Source of the DNA: Roseateles toxinivorans
GTDB taxonomy: Bacteria; Pseudomonadota; Gammaproteobacteria; Burkholderiales; Burkholderiaceae_C
Direction: 5' to 3'
Assembly (NCBI GenBank): GCA_945898095.1
Contig: CAMDHE010000047.1
Span: 1-33,903, forward strand
DNA length: 33,903 bases
Shown here one piece after another: positions 24,959-33,521 of this stretch; within the stretch, counting starts at the first letter, position 1; each line of letters begins with the position of its first letter. The translations under genes were made by a program, and so were the position numbers. Below the pieces are notes generated by a model, which saw nothing but the letters and a program-made list of their open reading frames with translations, searched no databases and was not told the DNA's origin.

Positions 24959-24972
24959 TTGATATAACGCAA
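24959..24972 (+). promoter_or_regulatory. Possible FNR/ANR-type site before uspA
   Basis: TTGATATAACGCAA resembles the FNR consensus TTGAT-N4-ATCAA, with a perfect left half and three of five right-half bases. It lies 57 bases before the universal stress gene. Oxygen control of such genes is known in other proteobacteria. Weak match, inference only. Confidence 0.3.
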
Positions 24973-25028
24973 GGCTGGGTCGGGGGGATGAACCCCACAA
25001 TGGCTCATCTGCAACCCAGAGGCCTGCC

Positions 25029-25463
25029 ATGTTCAAACGCATTCTTGTCCCTACCGACGGCTCCGAAATCAGTGCCAAAGCGGTCGATACCGCGATCGGT
25101 CTGGCCCGAATTCACGGTTCAACAATCTACGCCTTGAGCGTCAAGGAGCCGTTCCCCTACAGCGCGGTTTCGGAAATGCAGCCCACGCCACCGCAGGCTT
25201 TCTTTGACGCCCAGGAGCGTATTGCCAGTTCCAGGGTCAGAGCGGTCCAGGCCAGCGCTGGAGTTGCCGATCTGCCCTGCGAAGCCCATACGGTGGAGGC
25301 GATCCATTCCTGGGAAGCCATCATCGAACATGCCGAAAAAAATCAATGCGATCTGGTCGTGATGGCTTCACATGGCCGGCGCGGCATGCAGGCTTTGCTG
25401 CTCGGCAGCGAGACCCAGAAAGTGCTGACGCACAGCAAGATACCGGTGCTGGTCGTCAGATAA
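25029..25463 (+). CDS. Universal stress protein, UspA family
   Basis: 144-residue single-domain Usp protein. It starts MFKRILVPTDGSEISAKAV, typical of the family, and ends in the nucleotide-binding region VMASHGRRGMQALLLGSETQ (G-X2-G-X9-G[ST]), so it is of the ATP-binding kind. AGAGG lies upstream of the ATG as ribosome binding site. It is separated from the sulfurtransferase by 79 bases and probably has its own promoter. A 234-bp inverted-repeat element is inserted four bases after its stop codon. Confidence 0.94.
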   Translation: MFKRILVPTDGSEISAKAVDTAIGLARIHGSTIYALSVKEPFPYSAVSEMQPTPPQAFFDAQERIASSRVRAVQASAGVADLPCEAHTVEAIHSWEAIIEHAEKNQCDLVVMASHGRRGMQALLLGSETQKVLTHSKIPVLVVR

Positions 25464-25471
25464 GTCTTAAA

Positions 25472-25705
25472 CCTCGATTCGGCAGTTGGCTCGCTCCCCA
25501 TCGCCCGGAGGTCGCATGTCTGTTGAGATTTCCCTGCCCGCTGGCCCTCACCCAATGGGTGAGAACGCTACGCAACCGATTGAGCCGCGCTACGGCACGC
25601 TGGCTGTGTTGCTTCTCCTGGTGGGCATCAGCCCACTGCGTCGGCACGCCTTGCCCGCGCACCGCATCGCAGCCCACTCGTCCGCGTCCAACTAACGAAT
25701 CGAGG
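25472..25705 (+). mobile_element. 234-bp non-autonomous element, IS1380-like ends
   Basis: Terminal inverted repeats CCTCGATTCGGCAGTTGG (25472-25489) and CCAACTAACGAATCGAGG (25688-25705) match at 16 of 18 positions and are flanked by a perfect 5-bp duplication TTAAA (25467-25471 and 25706-25710). Ends beginning CCT-G/A-ATTC resemble those I recall for the IS1380 family. No transposase is encoded. Inside are two hairpins, CTCACCCA-A-TGGGTGAG (25547-25563) and GTGGGC-ATCA-GCCCAC (25621-25636), and a short ORF. Confidence 0.8.
25516..25695 (+). CDS. Small ORF inside the 234-bp element
   Basis: 59 codons starting ATG at 25516, with GGAG nine bases upstream as a good ribosome binding site, and stopping at TAA inside the right inverted repeat. 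The peptide begins MSVEISLPAGPHPMGENA, has a short hydrophobic run (TLAVLLLLVGIS) and a basic tail. It may be the fused ends of a deleted transposase gene or a chance ORF. I recognise no family, and coding is unproven. Confidence 0.25.
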   Translation: MSVEISLPAGPHPMGENATQPIEPRYGTLAVLLLLVGISPLRRHALPAHRIAAHSSASN

Positions 25706-26575
25706 TTAAACGCCGTTGGCCTTCAGCCAGGCCAGGCAGCGCGCCCAACCGTCTTCTGCCGCCTCCTTGCGGTAAGTCGGACGGTAATCGGCATGAAAAG
25801 CATGTGGGGCATCGGGATAGACATGGATCTGGCTGCGCTTGGCTGCCGCCGACCCTTGACTCAAGGCCGCCCGCATCGAATCCACCGTCTCGAGCGGTAT
25901 GCCTGCATCCTGACCGCCGTAGAGTCCCAGGACCGGAGCCGTCAGTTTCCCAACCAAGTCGATCGGATGCCCCGGATTCAAGGCTGAACGGTCACCGACC
26001 AGGCGCCCGTACCAGGCGATGCCGGCCTTCACGGCAGCGTTGTGCGCGGCATACAGCCAGGTGATGCGGCCGCCCCAGCAAAAGCCTGTGATCCCAAGCC
26101 GACTTATGTCAGCGCCCTGACCTTTGGCCCAAGCCACGCAGGCATCGAGGTCACCCATCACCTGTTCGTCGGGAACCTTTGAGATCACTTCGGCCACCAG
26201 TTTGCCGACTTCGCCGTAGGAACCCGCATCACCTTGGCGTTCGAACAACTCCGGCGCTATCGCCATATAACCCTGTTTGGCCAGGCGCCGCGCCACATCG
26301 GCAATATGCTCGTGGACGCCGAAAATTTCACTGATGACCAGCACCACCGGCGGATTCACGCTGCCGGCAGGCATCGCCCGGTATGCCGGCATTTTGAATT
26401 CCCCCACCGGGATCATCACCTCGCCGGCTACCAAGCCCTGCGCTTCAGTCTTGATCGTCTGCGCGGTCACCGGCAGAACGGCTGAGGCAAAACCACTGCC
26501 CACTGCAGCGCGAACAAATTCACGCCGATTGATTTCAAGGCTGGCAGCAACGCTGCCCGATTCAATGGTTTTCAA
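25706..26575 (-). CDS. Dienelactone hydrolase family protein, Tat-exported
   Basis: Alpha/beta hydrolase of 289 residues. A twin-arginine signal (NRREFVRAAVGSGFASAVLP, Arg17-Arg18) ends near TAQ, so it should act in the periplasm. The nucleophile is Cys166 in GFCWGG, with Asp223 (GGQDAGIP) and His258 (APHAF) completing the triad, as in carboxymethylenebutenolidase. Aromatic degradation genes are not nearby, so the natural substrate is unknown. The stop codon TAA lies inside the TTAAA target duplication of the adjoining element, so the insertion just missed truncating the protein. It is divergent from ppx. Confidence 0.9.
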   Translation of the reverse strand: MKTIESGSVAASLEINRREFVRAAVGSGFASAVLPVTAQTIKTEAQGLVAGEVMIPVGEFKMPAYRAMPAGSVNPPVVLVISEIFGVHEHIADVARRLAKQGYMAIAPELFERQGDAGSYGEVGKLVAEVISKVPDEQVMGDLDACVAWAKGQGADISRLGITGFCWGGRITWLYAAHNAAVKAGIAWYGRLVGDRSALNPGHPIDLVGKLTAPVLGLYGGQDAGIPLETVDSMRAALSQGSAAAKRSQIHVYPDAPHAFHADYRPTYRKEAAEDGWARCLAWLKANGV

Positions 26576-26680
26576 TTCAAGCTCCAGGGTCAGTCAATAC
26601 AAGGGCCGGATTCTAGGCAGTTTGATAAATCCTTGGGCAGCAGGTCCGGACCCTTCATCGATTGACGCGACAATGGAGAG

Positions 26681-28192
26681 ATGACCGCTAACCGCCCCTT
26701 AGACATCCAATCACTCGCTTCCATCGACATGGGTTCGAACAGCTTCCGCCTCGAAATCGCCCAGATGCAAGCCGGCCAGTACAAACGCCTGGTCTACCTC
26801 AAGGAAACCGTCAGACTCGGCGCCGGGCTCGATGCCGACGGCATGTTGACCGAAGCCGCGATGCTGCGCGGGCTCGACTGCCTGCGCCGTTTCGCCCTGC
26901 GCATGGAAGGTTTTGCGCCAGCCCAGGTGCGTGCCGTGGCGACCCAGACCTTGCGCGAGGCGCGCAACCGCAACGCTTTTCTGGCGCTGGCGCAGGAGGC
27001 GCTGGGGTTTCCGATCGAGGTGATTTCGGGCCGGGAAGAAGCGCGCTTGATTTTTGCAGGCGTGGCGCGCTTGCAGCCGGCCAAGCCGCCACGCCTGGTG
27101 ATCGACATCGGTGGCCGCTCGACCGAAATGATTCTCGGCCAGGGCCTCAAGCCGGTGACGACTGAGTCTTTCCAGGTCGGCAGCGTCAGCCTGTCGATGC
27201 GCTTCTTCCCGGATGGACGCTTCACCCCTGGCGCCTTCCGCGCCGCGCAGGTGGCAGCGGGTGCCGAGCTTGAAGAAGCTTTGACGCTTTTCAAGCCGGC
27301 CTTGTGGCAGCAGGCCCTCGGCTCCTCGGGCACGGTGGGCGCAGTCTCGCAAATCCTCGTCGGCAGCGGCATCAGCGACGGCCGGATCACGCCAGCAGGT
27401 CTGCGCTGGTGTATCGAACAATGCATTGCTGCGGGTAGCGTAGACCAGCTCAAGCTGCCCGGACTCAGGGACGACAGGCGGGCGGTCGTTGGCGGCGGTT
27501 TATGCATCCTCTACACCTTGCTGACCCAGTTCGGCATCGAAGAGTTGCTGCCCGCCAAGGGTGCTTTGCGTCAGGGTGTGATCTTCGACCTGGAAGAGCG
27601 CTTGGCGATCGATTGCGCGACTGATGGCAGCGTCCCGGCCGATATGCGCGATGCTTCAGTCGCGGCTTTGCAGCAGCGCTTCGACGTCGACCTGGCACAG
27701 GCCGGACGGGTGCAGGAAGTGGCCTTGAAAATCCACAAGCAGCTGGTGGCCAAGCCGCCGCGCGAACGACAGCGCGAGCTGGCTTGGGCTGCGGCCCTGC
27801 ACGAGATCGGCATGATGGTGTCGCACCATGACCATCACCGGCATAGCGCCTATTTGCTGGCCCATGTGGATGCTGCCGGCTTCTCGCAGAATCAGCTCAA
27901 ACGCCTGGGCAATCTGGCCCTGGGTCAGCGCGGCAGCTTGCGCAAGCTCGAGTCGCAGATGGCAGATGACGGCCTGTTATGGCAGCTGCTGAGCTTGCGC
28001 CTGGCAGTGATCAAATGCCACGCCCGCGGGGCAGTCGACGCCAAGGCATTGAAGCTGAGCCGCCAAGGCCACAAGGTCCTGCTGACGCTGCCCAAGGCCT
28101 GGGTGAGTGCCAATCCACGCACCCAATTCCTGCTACAGGAAGAGGCCGCCGCCTGGACGCGCAGCGGGGCCATGGAACTCGGCTTCGACTGA
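26681..28192 (+). CDS. ppx: Exopolyphosphatase, Ppx/GppA family
   Basis: 503-residue hydrolase that removes terminal phosphate from polyphosphate. The actin-like ATPase fold shows LASIDMGSNSFRLEI (residues 12-26), the catalytic-Glu region ISGREEARLIFAGV (115-128) and LVIDIGGRSTEMIL (139-152). The C-terminal part carries an HD-like segment LHEIGMMVSHHDHHRHSAYL. GppA (guanosine pentaphosphatase) is a near paralogue that sequence alone does not exclude, but the ppk neighbour supports Ppx. A GACAAT box lies about six bases before the start. It converges with sixA, their stops six bases apart. Confidence 0.9.
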   Translation: MTANRPLDIQSLASIDMGSNSFRLEIAQMQAGQYKRLVYLKETVRLGAGLDADGMLTEAAMLRGLDCLRRFALRMEGFAPAQVRAVATQTLREARNRNAFLALAQEALGFPIEVISGREEARLIFAGVARLQPAKPPRLVIDIGGRSTEMILGQGLKPVTTESFQVGSVSLSMRFFPDGRFTPGAFRAAQVAAGAELEEALTLFKPALWQQALGSSGTVGAVSQILVGSGISDGRITPAGLRWCIEQCIAAGSVDQLKLPGLRDDRRAVVGGGLCILYTLLTQFGIEELLPAKGALRQGVIFDLEERLAIDCATDGSVPADMRDASVAALQQRFDVDLAQAGRVQEVALKIHKQLVAKPPRERQRELAWAAALHEIGMMVSHHDHHRHSAYLLAHVDAAGFSQNQLKRLGNLALGQRGSLRKLESQMADDGLLWQLLSLRLAVIKCHARGAVDAKALKLSRQGHKVLLTLPKAWVSANPRTQFLLQEEAAAWTRSGAMELGFD

Positions 28193-28198
28193 GCCCTC

Positions 28199-28654
28199 TC
28201 AAAGAGAGTCGGGGCTTTGCACCGCTTGGACGAACAATTCGCCAGAATCATCGCGCTGGCGCAGCCACCAGATCCCACCCTTCTTGATCGCCCAAGGCTG
28301 GTTGACTTGCGCCAGCAAATGCGCGGCAAGCAGGCCAAGGGTGGGCTGATGCCCGACCAGCAGCACCGGCACGGCTGAACTCGGCCAGCGCGCCGCCAGC
28401 AGCAGATCGTCGATGCCGGCGTCCGGCCCCAGGGTTGGCACAACGCGGAACTTGCGCCCCAATGCTTGCGCCGTACTACGAGTCCGCAGCGCCGGGCTGA
28501 CCAGCACCTTGGTGCTCGCGGCCAGTCGCTGATTCAGCCAATGCGCCATGCGTTTGGCCTGGCGTGCGCCCTTGGTCGTCAAGTCCCGATCGAGATCTGT
28601 TTCGCCTTCCCGCTCCGCTTCGGCTTCGGCATGGCGCCAAAGAATCAGGTCCAT
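28199..28654 (-). CDS. sixA: Phosphohistidine phosphatase SixA
   Basis: 151-residue histidine phosphatase. The RHA/RHG motif at the N terminus is LILWRHAEAEAE with catalytic His8; LTTKGARQAKRMA, VSPALRTRSTAQ and VGHQPTLGLL (second active-site His) complete the fold. SixA removes phosphate from histidine phosphorelay proteins. The ATG is three bases after the ppk stop on the same strand, so they form an operon. The last residues face the ppx stop. Confidence 0.9.
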   Translation of the reverse strand: MDLILWRHAEAEAEREGETDLDRDLTTKGARQAKRMAHWLNQRLAASTKVLVSPALRTRSTAQALGRKFRVVPTLGPDAGIDDLLLAARWPSSAVPVLLVGHQPTLGLLAAHLLAQVNQPWAIKKGGIWWLRQRDDSGELFVQAVQSPDSL

Positions 28655-28657
28655 ATT

Positions 28658-30745
28658 TCAGTCGCCTTGAAAGCGCCGGACAAGCGCCTGCTGCGCGCTG
28701 ATACCCTGCTCGGAGATCCGCGTCGAATGCCCATCAGATCCGAGTTGCCAGGCGTCCAACTGGTCATACAGATAAGGCTGCAGCGCCTCGTCAATGACGC
28801 GCTGGCGCAGCTTGGCGTCGAGCACCGGCCAGGCGACTTCGATGCGGCGGAACATATTACGGCTCATCCAGTCGGCACTCGACAAATAGAGCGCTTCGTC
28901 CTCATCACCCGGACCCCAGCGGAAATAGCAAATGCGTGAATGCTCGAGAAAGCGGCCGACCACCGAACGCACCACGATGTTTTCACTGACCCCCGGCAAA
29001 CCGGGCGGCAGCATGCAGGCGCCGCGCACGATCAGATCGACCTTGGCACCGGCCTGGCCCGCTTTCAGAATGCCGTTGATCAGCGCCGCATCAGTCAGCG
29101 CGTTGATCTTCAGGACGATGCGTGCCGGCAAGCCTTCGCGCGCAGCCTGTTCGACCTGACCCAGAAACTCAACCATGCGCGAATGCAGATTGAATGGCGC
29201 CAGCAGCAAACGACGTGGCGTCTTGGTCGCGCCCAGCGAGGCCAGTTGGCGAAACACCATATCAGCATCGGCGGTCAGATTGGCGTCCGCCGTCATATAG
29301 CCGAGATCGGTGTAGAGCCTGGCCGTCTTCGGGTGGTAATTGCCAGTAGAAAAATGGCAATAGCGTTTGAGCAAGAATTTGCTTCGGTTGTTGCGCTGCG
29401 GCTCGCGCCTAGTCACCAGCAGCATCTTGGCATGGGTCTTCATGCCGACGATGCCGTAAACCACCTGTGCGCCGACCGCTTCGAGACGCTCGGCCCAGTT
29501 GATATTGGCCTCCTCGTCAAAGCGCGCCTTCAGCTCGACGACGACCATCACCTCTTTGCCGCGCCGAGCCGCCTCGATCAGCAAGTCCATCAAGACTGAC
29601 TGCCCACCAGTACGGTAGATCGTCTGCTTGATCGCCAGCACGGCCGGATCTTCTACCGCTTCACGCAGGAACTGCACAACCGGCTCGAAACTCTCGAACG
29701 GATGGTGCAGCAGCACGTCGCCCTTGCGCAAGCGGTCGAAGATCGACTTCTGGCGCGGCAACTGCTTAGGCCAGACCGGCTCATGGTGAACAAAGCGCAA
29801 CTCAGGCGCATCGGTCTGGTCGATCAATTCATTCAAGCGCCCCAGATTCACCGGCCCGTTGACCCGGTACAGCGCAGCGGCCGGCAGGTCGAACTGCTCG
29901 AGCAGAAAATCAGCCAGCTCGGTCGGGCAGGTATTGACCACTTCGAGCCGCAAGGCGCGGCCGAAATGCCGGGTCGTCAGGCCGGATCGCAAGGCATGGC
30001 GCAAATTGGCGATTTCTTCTTCGTCGACTTCAAGGTCCGAGTCGCGGGTCACGCGGAACTGTGAAAAAGCCTCGACCTTGCGGCCAGTGAAGAGCGACTC
30101 CAGATGGGCCCGGATCACGCTGGTAAGCAACACAAAAATCTGCTTGCCATCGCTGATCGCCGGCGGCAACTTGATCACCCGCGGCAGCACCCGTGGCACC
30201 TTGACGATGGCGATGCGGTTGTCGCGGCCAAAGGCATCCTTGCCCGACAGGCGGGCGATGAAATGCAACGACTTGTTGGCAACCTGCGGAAACGGATGGG
30301 CCGGATCAAGCCCCACCGGCACCAACAAAGGCCTGACTTCGCGGTCGAAAAACTTGGCCACCCAGCGGCGCTGCGCTGCATTGCGGTCGGCATGATTGAG
30401 CACGATGATCGAATGAGCGGCCAGCGCCGGAGTCAACTGCTCATTGAAGATCGCGTATTGCTGGTCGATCAGCGCATGGGCGGCGCGGCCGACGCGTTCG
30501 ATGTCATGCCGGGTCACGCTATCGCCAGGGTCGGACGCCGCGTCGAGCATGTCAGCAAAACGAACTTCGAAGAACTCGTCGAGATTCGAAGAGACGATGC
30601 AGATATAGCGCAGCCGCTCGAGCAAGGGTAGATCGTGCCTCTCAGCCTGCGCCAGCACGCGCCGGTTGAACTCAAGGATCGCCTGCTCACGGTTCAGCAA
30701 GGTCAGCGGCAGGACAGGAACAGTCGGTACATCCGGGATCATCAT
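28658..30745 (-). CDS. ppk: Polyphosphate kinase 1
   Basis: Builds polyphosphate from ATP, reversibly; 695 residues, normal for Ppk1. The N-terminal domain has LPLLERLRYICIVSSNLDEF. The first phospholipase-D-like domain holds the autophosphorylated His438 in VGMKTHAKMLL, and the second has His602 in FLEHSRICYF. GRFLEHSRI and LSSADWMSRNMFRRIEV are family signatures. The frame starts MMIPDV; the second Met is an equally good start. sixA follows on the same strand after three bases and ppx converges from the other side, giving a compact polyphosphate module. No Pho box is seen in the 92-base gap upstream. Confidence 0.96.
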   Translation of the reverse strand: MMIPDVPTVPVLPLTLLNREQAILEFNRRVLAQAERHDLPLLERLRYICIVSSNLDEFFEVRFADMLDAASDPGDSVTRHDIERVGRAAHALIDQQYAIFNEQLTPALAAHSIIVLNHADRNAAQRRWVAKFFDREVRPLLVPVGLDPAHPFPQVANKSLHFIARLSGKDAFGRDNRIAIVKVPRVLPRVIKLPPAISDGKQIFVLLTSVIRAHLESLFTGRKVEAFSQFRVTRDSDLEVDEEEIANLRHALRSGLTTRHFGRALRLEVVNTCPTELADFLLEQFDLPAAALYRVNGPVNLGRLNELIDQTDAPELRFVHHEPVWPKQLPRQKSIFDRLRKGDVLLHHPFESFEPVVQFLREAVEDPAVLAIKQTIYRTGGQSVLMDLLIEAARRGKEVMVVVELKARFDEEANINWAERLEAVGAQVVYGIVGMKTHAKMLLVTRREPQRNNRSKFLLKRYCHFSTGNYHPKTARLYTDLGYMTADANLTADADMVFRQLASLGATKTPRRLLLAPFNLHSRMVEFLGQVEQAAREGLPARIVLKINALTDAALINGILKAGQAGAKVDLIVRGACMLPPGLPGVSENIVVRSVVGRFLEHSRICYFRWGPGDEDEALYLSSADWMSRNMFRRIEVAWPVLDAKLRQRVIDEALQPYLYDQLDAWQLGSDGHSTRISEQGISAQQALVRRFQGD

Positions 30746-30837
30746 CGCGCGATTCTATGCAGCTGAAATGTCGGTTTTATGACGATATGCCGGATAGCGC
30801 CAAATGCTTCCGCCTTTGAGACCTCGATAATCAGGCC

Positions 30838-31767
30838 ATGCATCTGATGATTCCTCATGCCAGCGCCATCGGCCCGGCCAGCGCCCATACCTTGGGCGAG
30901 TTGTCTCTGCCGCATTTGAGCCAATTGCTGGGCAGCTTGGAATCCAGCGGCCAGCGCCTGGGCAGTGATGAAGACAGCCTGAATACCCCCTACGAGCTGG
31001 CCCTGGCCTCGTTGCGCGGCACAGCGACAGCGCCTGTGCCCACCGCAGCCTGGCTGGCGCAATCCCATGGCCTCGATGCAAGCCTGAGCTGGGCATTGCT
31101 GACGCCGCTCCATCTATCGGTCGGCGGCGACCAGATCAGCGCAATGCCGCCCGAAGCGCTGGCTCTGGACGACCTCGCTTCGCAAGCTTTCTTTGCGGCG
31201 CTGGGTTTGCTCTGGCCACAGGCCGAGGGCTGGGCTTGCCATTGGGTCTCGCCCTATCAATGGTTGATCGCACATCCCGACCTGGCCGGGGTCGAGCTCG
31301 CCAGCCTCGACCGTGTGGTGTCGCGCAATGTCGTGCCCTGGATGCCGGAGGATCGCTTGCTGCGCCGGCTTCAAAACGAAGTGCAGATGTTGTTGCACCA
31401 GCATCCATTGCACGAAGCTCGCGAAGCCGCCGGCAAGTTGCTGCTCAATTCGGTCTGGATCAGCGGCTGTGGCTCGATGCTGGGACAGGGTTCACTGCCC
31501 GCGGGACTGACGATCGACTCGAGCCTGCGCGCGCCGCTGCTGGCCGGCGACTGGCCGGCTTGGGCCCTGGCTTGGGCGCAGCTGGACGCCGACCTGGTGG
31601 CGCAGGCGCTCACAAAAGCGCAAGCCGGTGACCCCGTACAACTGACACTCTGCGGCGAACGCTTTGCCCAGACATTTTCGATGTCGCAGCGCAGCGTTTG
31701 GCAGCGTCTGTGGCAAAAACTGTCGACACCCAACGCCGATGCCGGCAAGATTCTGGGGGGCTTGTGA
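30838..31767 (+). CDS. RpfE-like conserved protein upstream of recJ
   Basis: 309-residue soluble protein with no recognised catalytic motif. It begins MHLMIPHASAIGPAS and contains acidic, Leu-rich stretches, PMPPEALALDDLASQAFFAA-like helices and EVQMLLHQHPLHEAREAAGK. The position directly before recJ recalls the RpfE family described from the Xanthomonas rpf cluster, and relatives are sometimes named phosphoglycerate-mutase-like proteins; I do not see the phosphatase motifs needed for that. Its last codon overlaps the recJ start (GTGA), so the two are translationally coupled and may share a role. Function unknown. Confidence 0.6.
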   Translation: MHLMIPHASAIGPASAHTLGELSLPHLSQLLGSLESSGQRLGSDEDSLNTPYELALASLRGTATAPVPTAAWLAQSHGLDASLSWALLTPLHLSVGGDQISAMPPEALALDDLASQAFFAALGLLWPQAEGWACHWVSPYQWLIAHPDLAGVELASLDRVVSRNVVPWMPEDRLLRRLQNEVQMLLHQHPLHEAREAAGKLLLNSVWISGCGSMLGQGSLPAGLTIDSSLRAPLLAGDWPAWALAWAQLDADLVAQALTKAQAGDPVQLTLCGERFAQTFSMSQRSVWQRLWQKLSTPNADAGKILGGL

Positions 31768-33512
31768 GTAACCCACAACTCTTGCCCCGCGACGCCCCGC
31801 CGCGCGCCACCTGGGCCTTGGAACAAGCCGGCGTGGCGCCGCTGCTGGCCAGGCTCTTCGCAGCCCGCGGCATTCGCTCGATCGACGAGCTCGACGATGG
31901 TCTGGCAAGGCTGCTGCCGCCCCAGGGCCTGAAAGGCATCACGGCAGCGGCGACTTTGCTGGCCGACGCGATCGAGACCGAAGCCAGGATCTGCATCGTC
32001 GCCGACTATGACTGTGACGGCGCCACGGCCTGCACGGTGGCGATGCGCGGCCTGGTCATGCTGGGCGCCAAAGCCGCCAACCTCGGCTATGTGGTGCCCG
32101 ACCGCGTCATCCATGGCTATGGCCTGACGCCGGCAATCGTCGATCTCGCCCTGCCGCAGCGCCCCGATCTGCTGATGACGGTCGACAACGGCATCGCCAG
32201 CCTGGAGGGCGTCGCCCATGCCAAGGCCCTGGGCCTGAAGGTATTGGTGACCGACCATCATCTGCCGGCGTTGATCGACGGGGTCATCAAACTGCCGGAG
32301 GCCGACGCGATCGTCAACCCGAACCAGCCAGGCTGCGATTTCGGGAGCAAGAACCTGGCCGGGGTCGGCGTGGCTTTTTACGTGCTGCTGGCCTTGCGTA
32401 GCGAGTTGCGCGAGCGCGGCCGCTTCGACGCAGCAAATCAGCCCAAACTCGATCTGCTGCTCGACCTGGTCGCACTCGGCACGGTCGCCGATGTGGTCAA
32501 ACTCGACGCCAACAACCGCAGGCTGGTCGCACAAGGTCTCAAGCGCATGCGCGCCGGGCGCGGTCAGGCCGGTGTGGCGGCTTTGTTCAGCGCCGCCGGG
32601 CGCGATGCCGGCAAGGCCAATGCCTTCGATCTGGGTTTTGCGCTCGGGCCGCGCATCAATGCAGCCGGGCGGCTGTCGGACATGACCCTGGGCATCGAAT
32701 GCCTGCTGACCGACGACCGGACGCGCGCTTTAGAACTGGCCGGTCAACTCGACGCCATCAACCGCCAGCGCCGCGTGATCGAAGCCGATATGCGCGATCA
32801 GGCCCAAGCCCAGCTCGAAAGGCTGCTGCAAAACCCCGGCCTGCTTGGCGAGCCGCCGCCGGCCTTGGCGATTTTTGAAGCCGATTTCCACGAAGGCGTG
32901 GTCGGCATCATCGCTTCGCGCTTGAAGGACTTGGTGCACCGCCCGACCTTTGTTTTCGCCCGTGGCGCTGACGGTCAATTGAAAGGATCGGGGCGTTCGA
33001 TCCCGGGCTTCCACCTGCGCGATGCGCTCGACCTGGTCGCCAAGCGCCACCCGCAAGTGCTGAAGAAATTCGGCGGTCATTCGATGGCCGCAGGCTGCAC
33101 CCTGGCCGACGACAGCTTCGAAGCCTTTGACCAGGCCTTCCAGCAAGTGGCGCTCGAATGGCTCGACGCCGCCGCGTTGACGCGGATTCTGCGCACCGAC
33201 GGCCCCTTGGCACCCGAGCAGTTCACAGCGGCGACGGTGAAGGTGCTAGAAGAGCAGGTCTGGGGCCAGGCCTTCGAAGCGCCGCTGTTCTGCGACCAGG
33301 TACAGATCGTCTCGCAGCGCATCGTCGGCGAGCGGCATATGAAGCTCAGCCTGCGTCTTGACGGCATCCTGCGCGATGCGATCTGGTTCGGTCGCAGCGA
33401 GCCGGTGCCGCTGAGCGGCCGCATGGCCTACCGGATCAACCTGAACGAATACCAGGGCCAGCAACGGGTTCAAATGGTCGTCGAAGCGATGCTGGGCAAC
33501 AGCCCGGACTAA
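31764..33512 (+). CDS. recJ: Single-stranded-DNA exonuclease RecJ
   Basis: 5'-3' single-strand exonuclease of the DHH family, 582 residues. Metal-binding motifs are VADYDCDG (Asp81, Asp83, Asp85), TVDNGIAS (Asp141) and VTDHHLP (Asp164, His165, His166), followed by the DHHA1 motif GGHSMAAG and a C-terminal OB-like region. The frame is open from 31698, but the GTG at 31764 is the likely start: it overlaps the upstream stop (GTGA) and has GGGGGG five to ten bases before it. It acts in recombination and mismatch repair with UvrD, encoded earlier in this window. Confidence 0.95.
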   Translation: MSNPQLLPRDAPPRATWALEQAGVAPLLARLFAARGIRSIDELDDGLARLLPPQGLKGITAAATLLADAIETEARICIVADYDCDGATACTVAMRGLVMLGAKAANLGYVVPDRVIHGYGLTPAIVDLALPQRPDLLMTVDNGIASLEGVAHAKALGLKVLVTDHHLPALIDGVIKLPEADAIVNPNQPGCDFGSKNLAGVGVAFYVLLALRSELRERGRFDAANQPKLDLLLDLVALGTVADVVKLDANNRRLVAQGLKRMRAGRGQAGVAALFSAAGRDAGKANAFDLGFALGPRINAAGRLSDMTLGIECLLTDDRTRALELAGQLDAINRQRRVIEADMRDQAQAQLERLLQNPGLLGEPPPALAIFEADFHEGVVGIIASRLKDLVHRPTFVFARGADGQLKGSGRSIPGFHLRDALDLVAKRHPQVLKKFGGHSMAAGCTLADDSFEAFDQAFQQVALEWLDAAALTRILRTDGPLAPEQFTAATVKVLEEQVWGQAFEAPLFCDQVQIVSQRIVGERHMKLSLRLDGILRDAIWFGRSEPVPLSGRMAYRINLNEYQGQQRVQMVVEAMLGNSPD

Positions 33513-33521
33513 AATACACCG

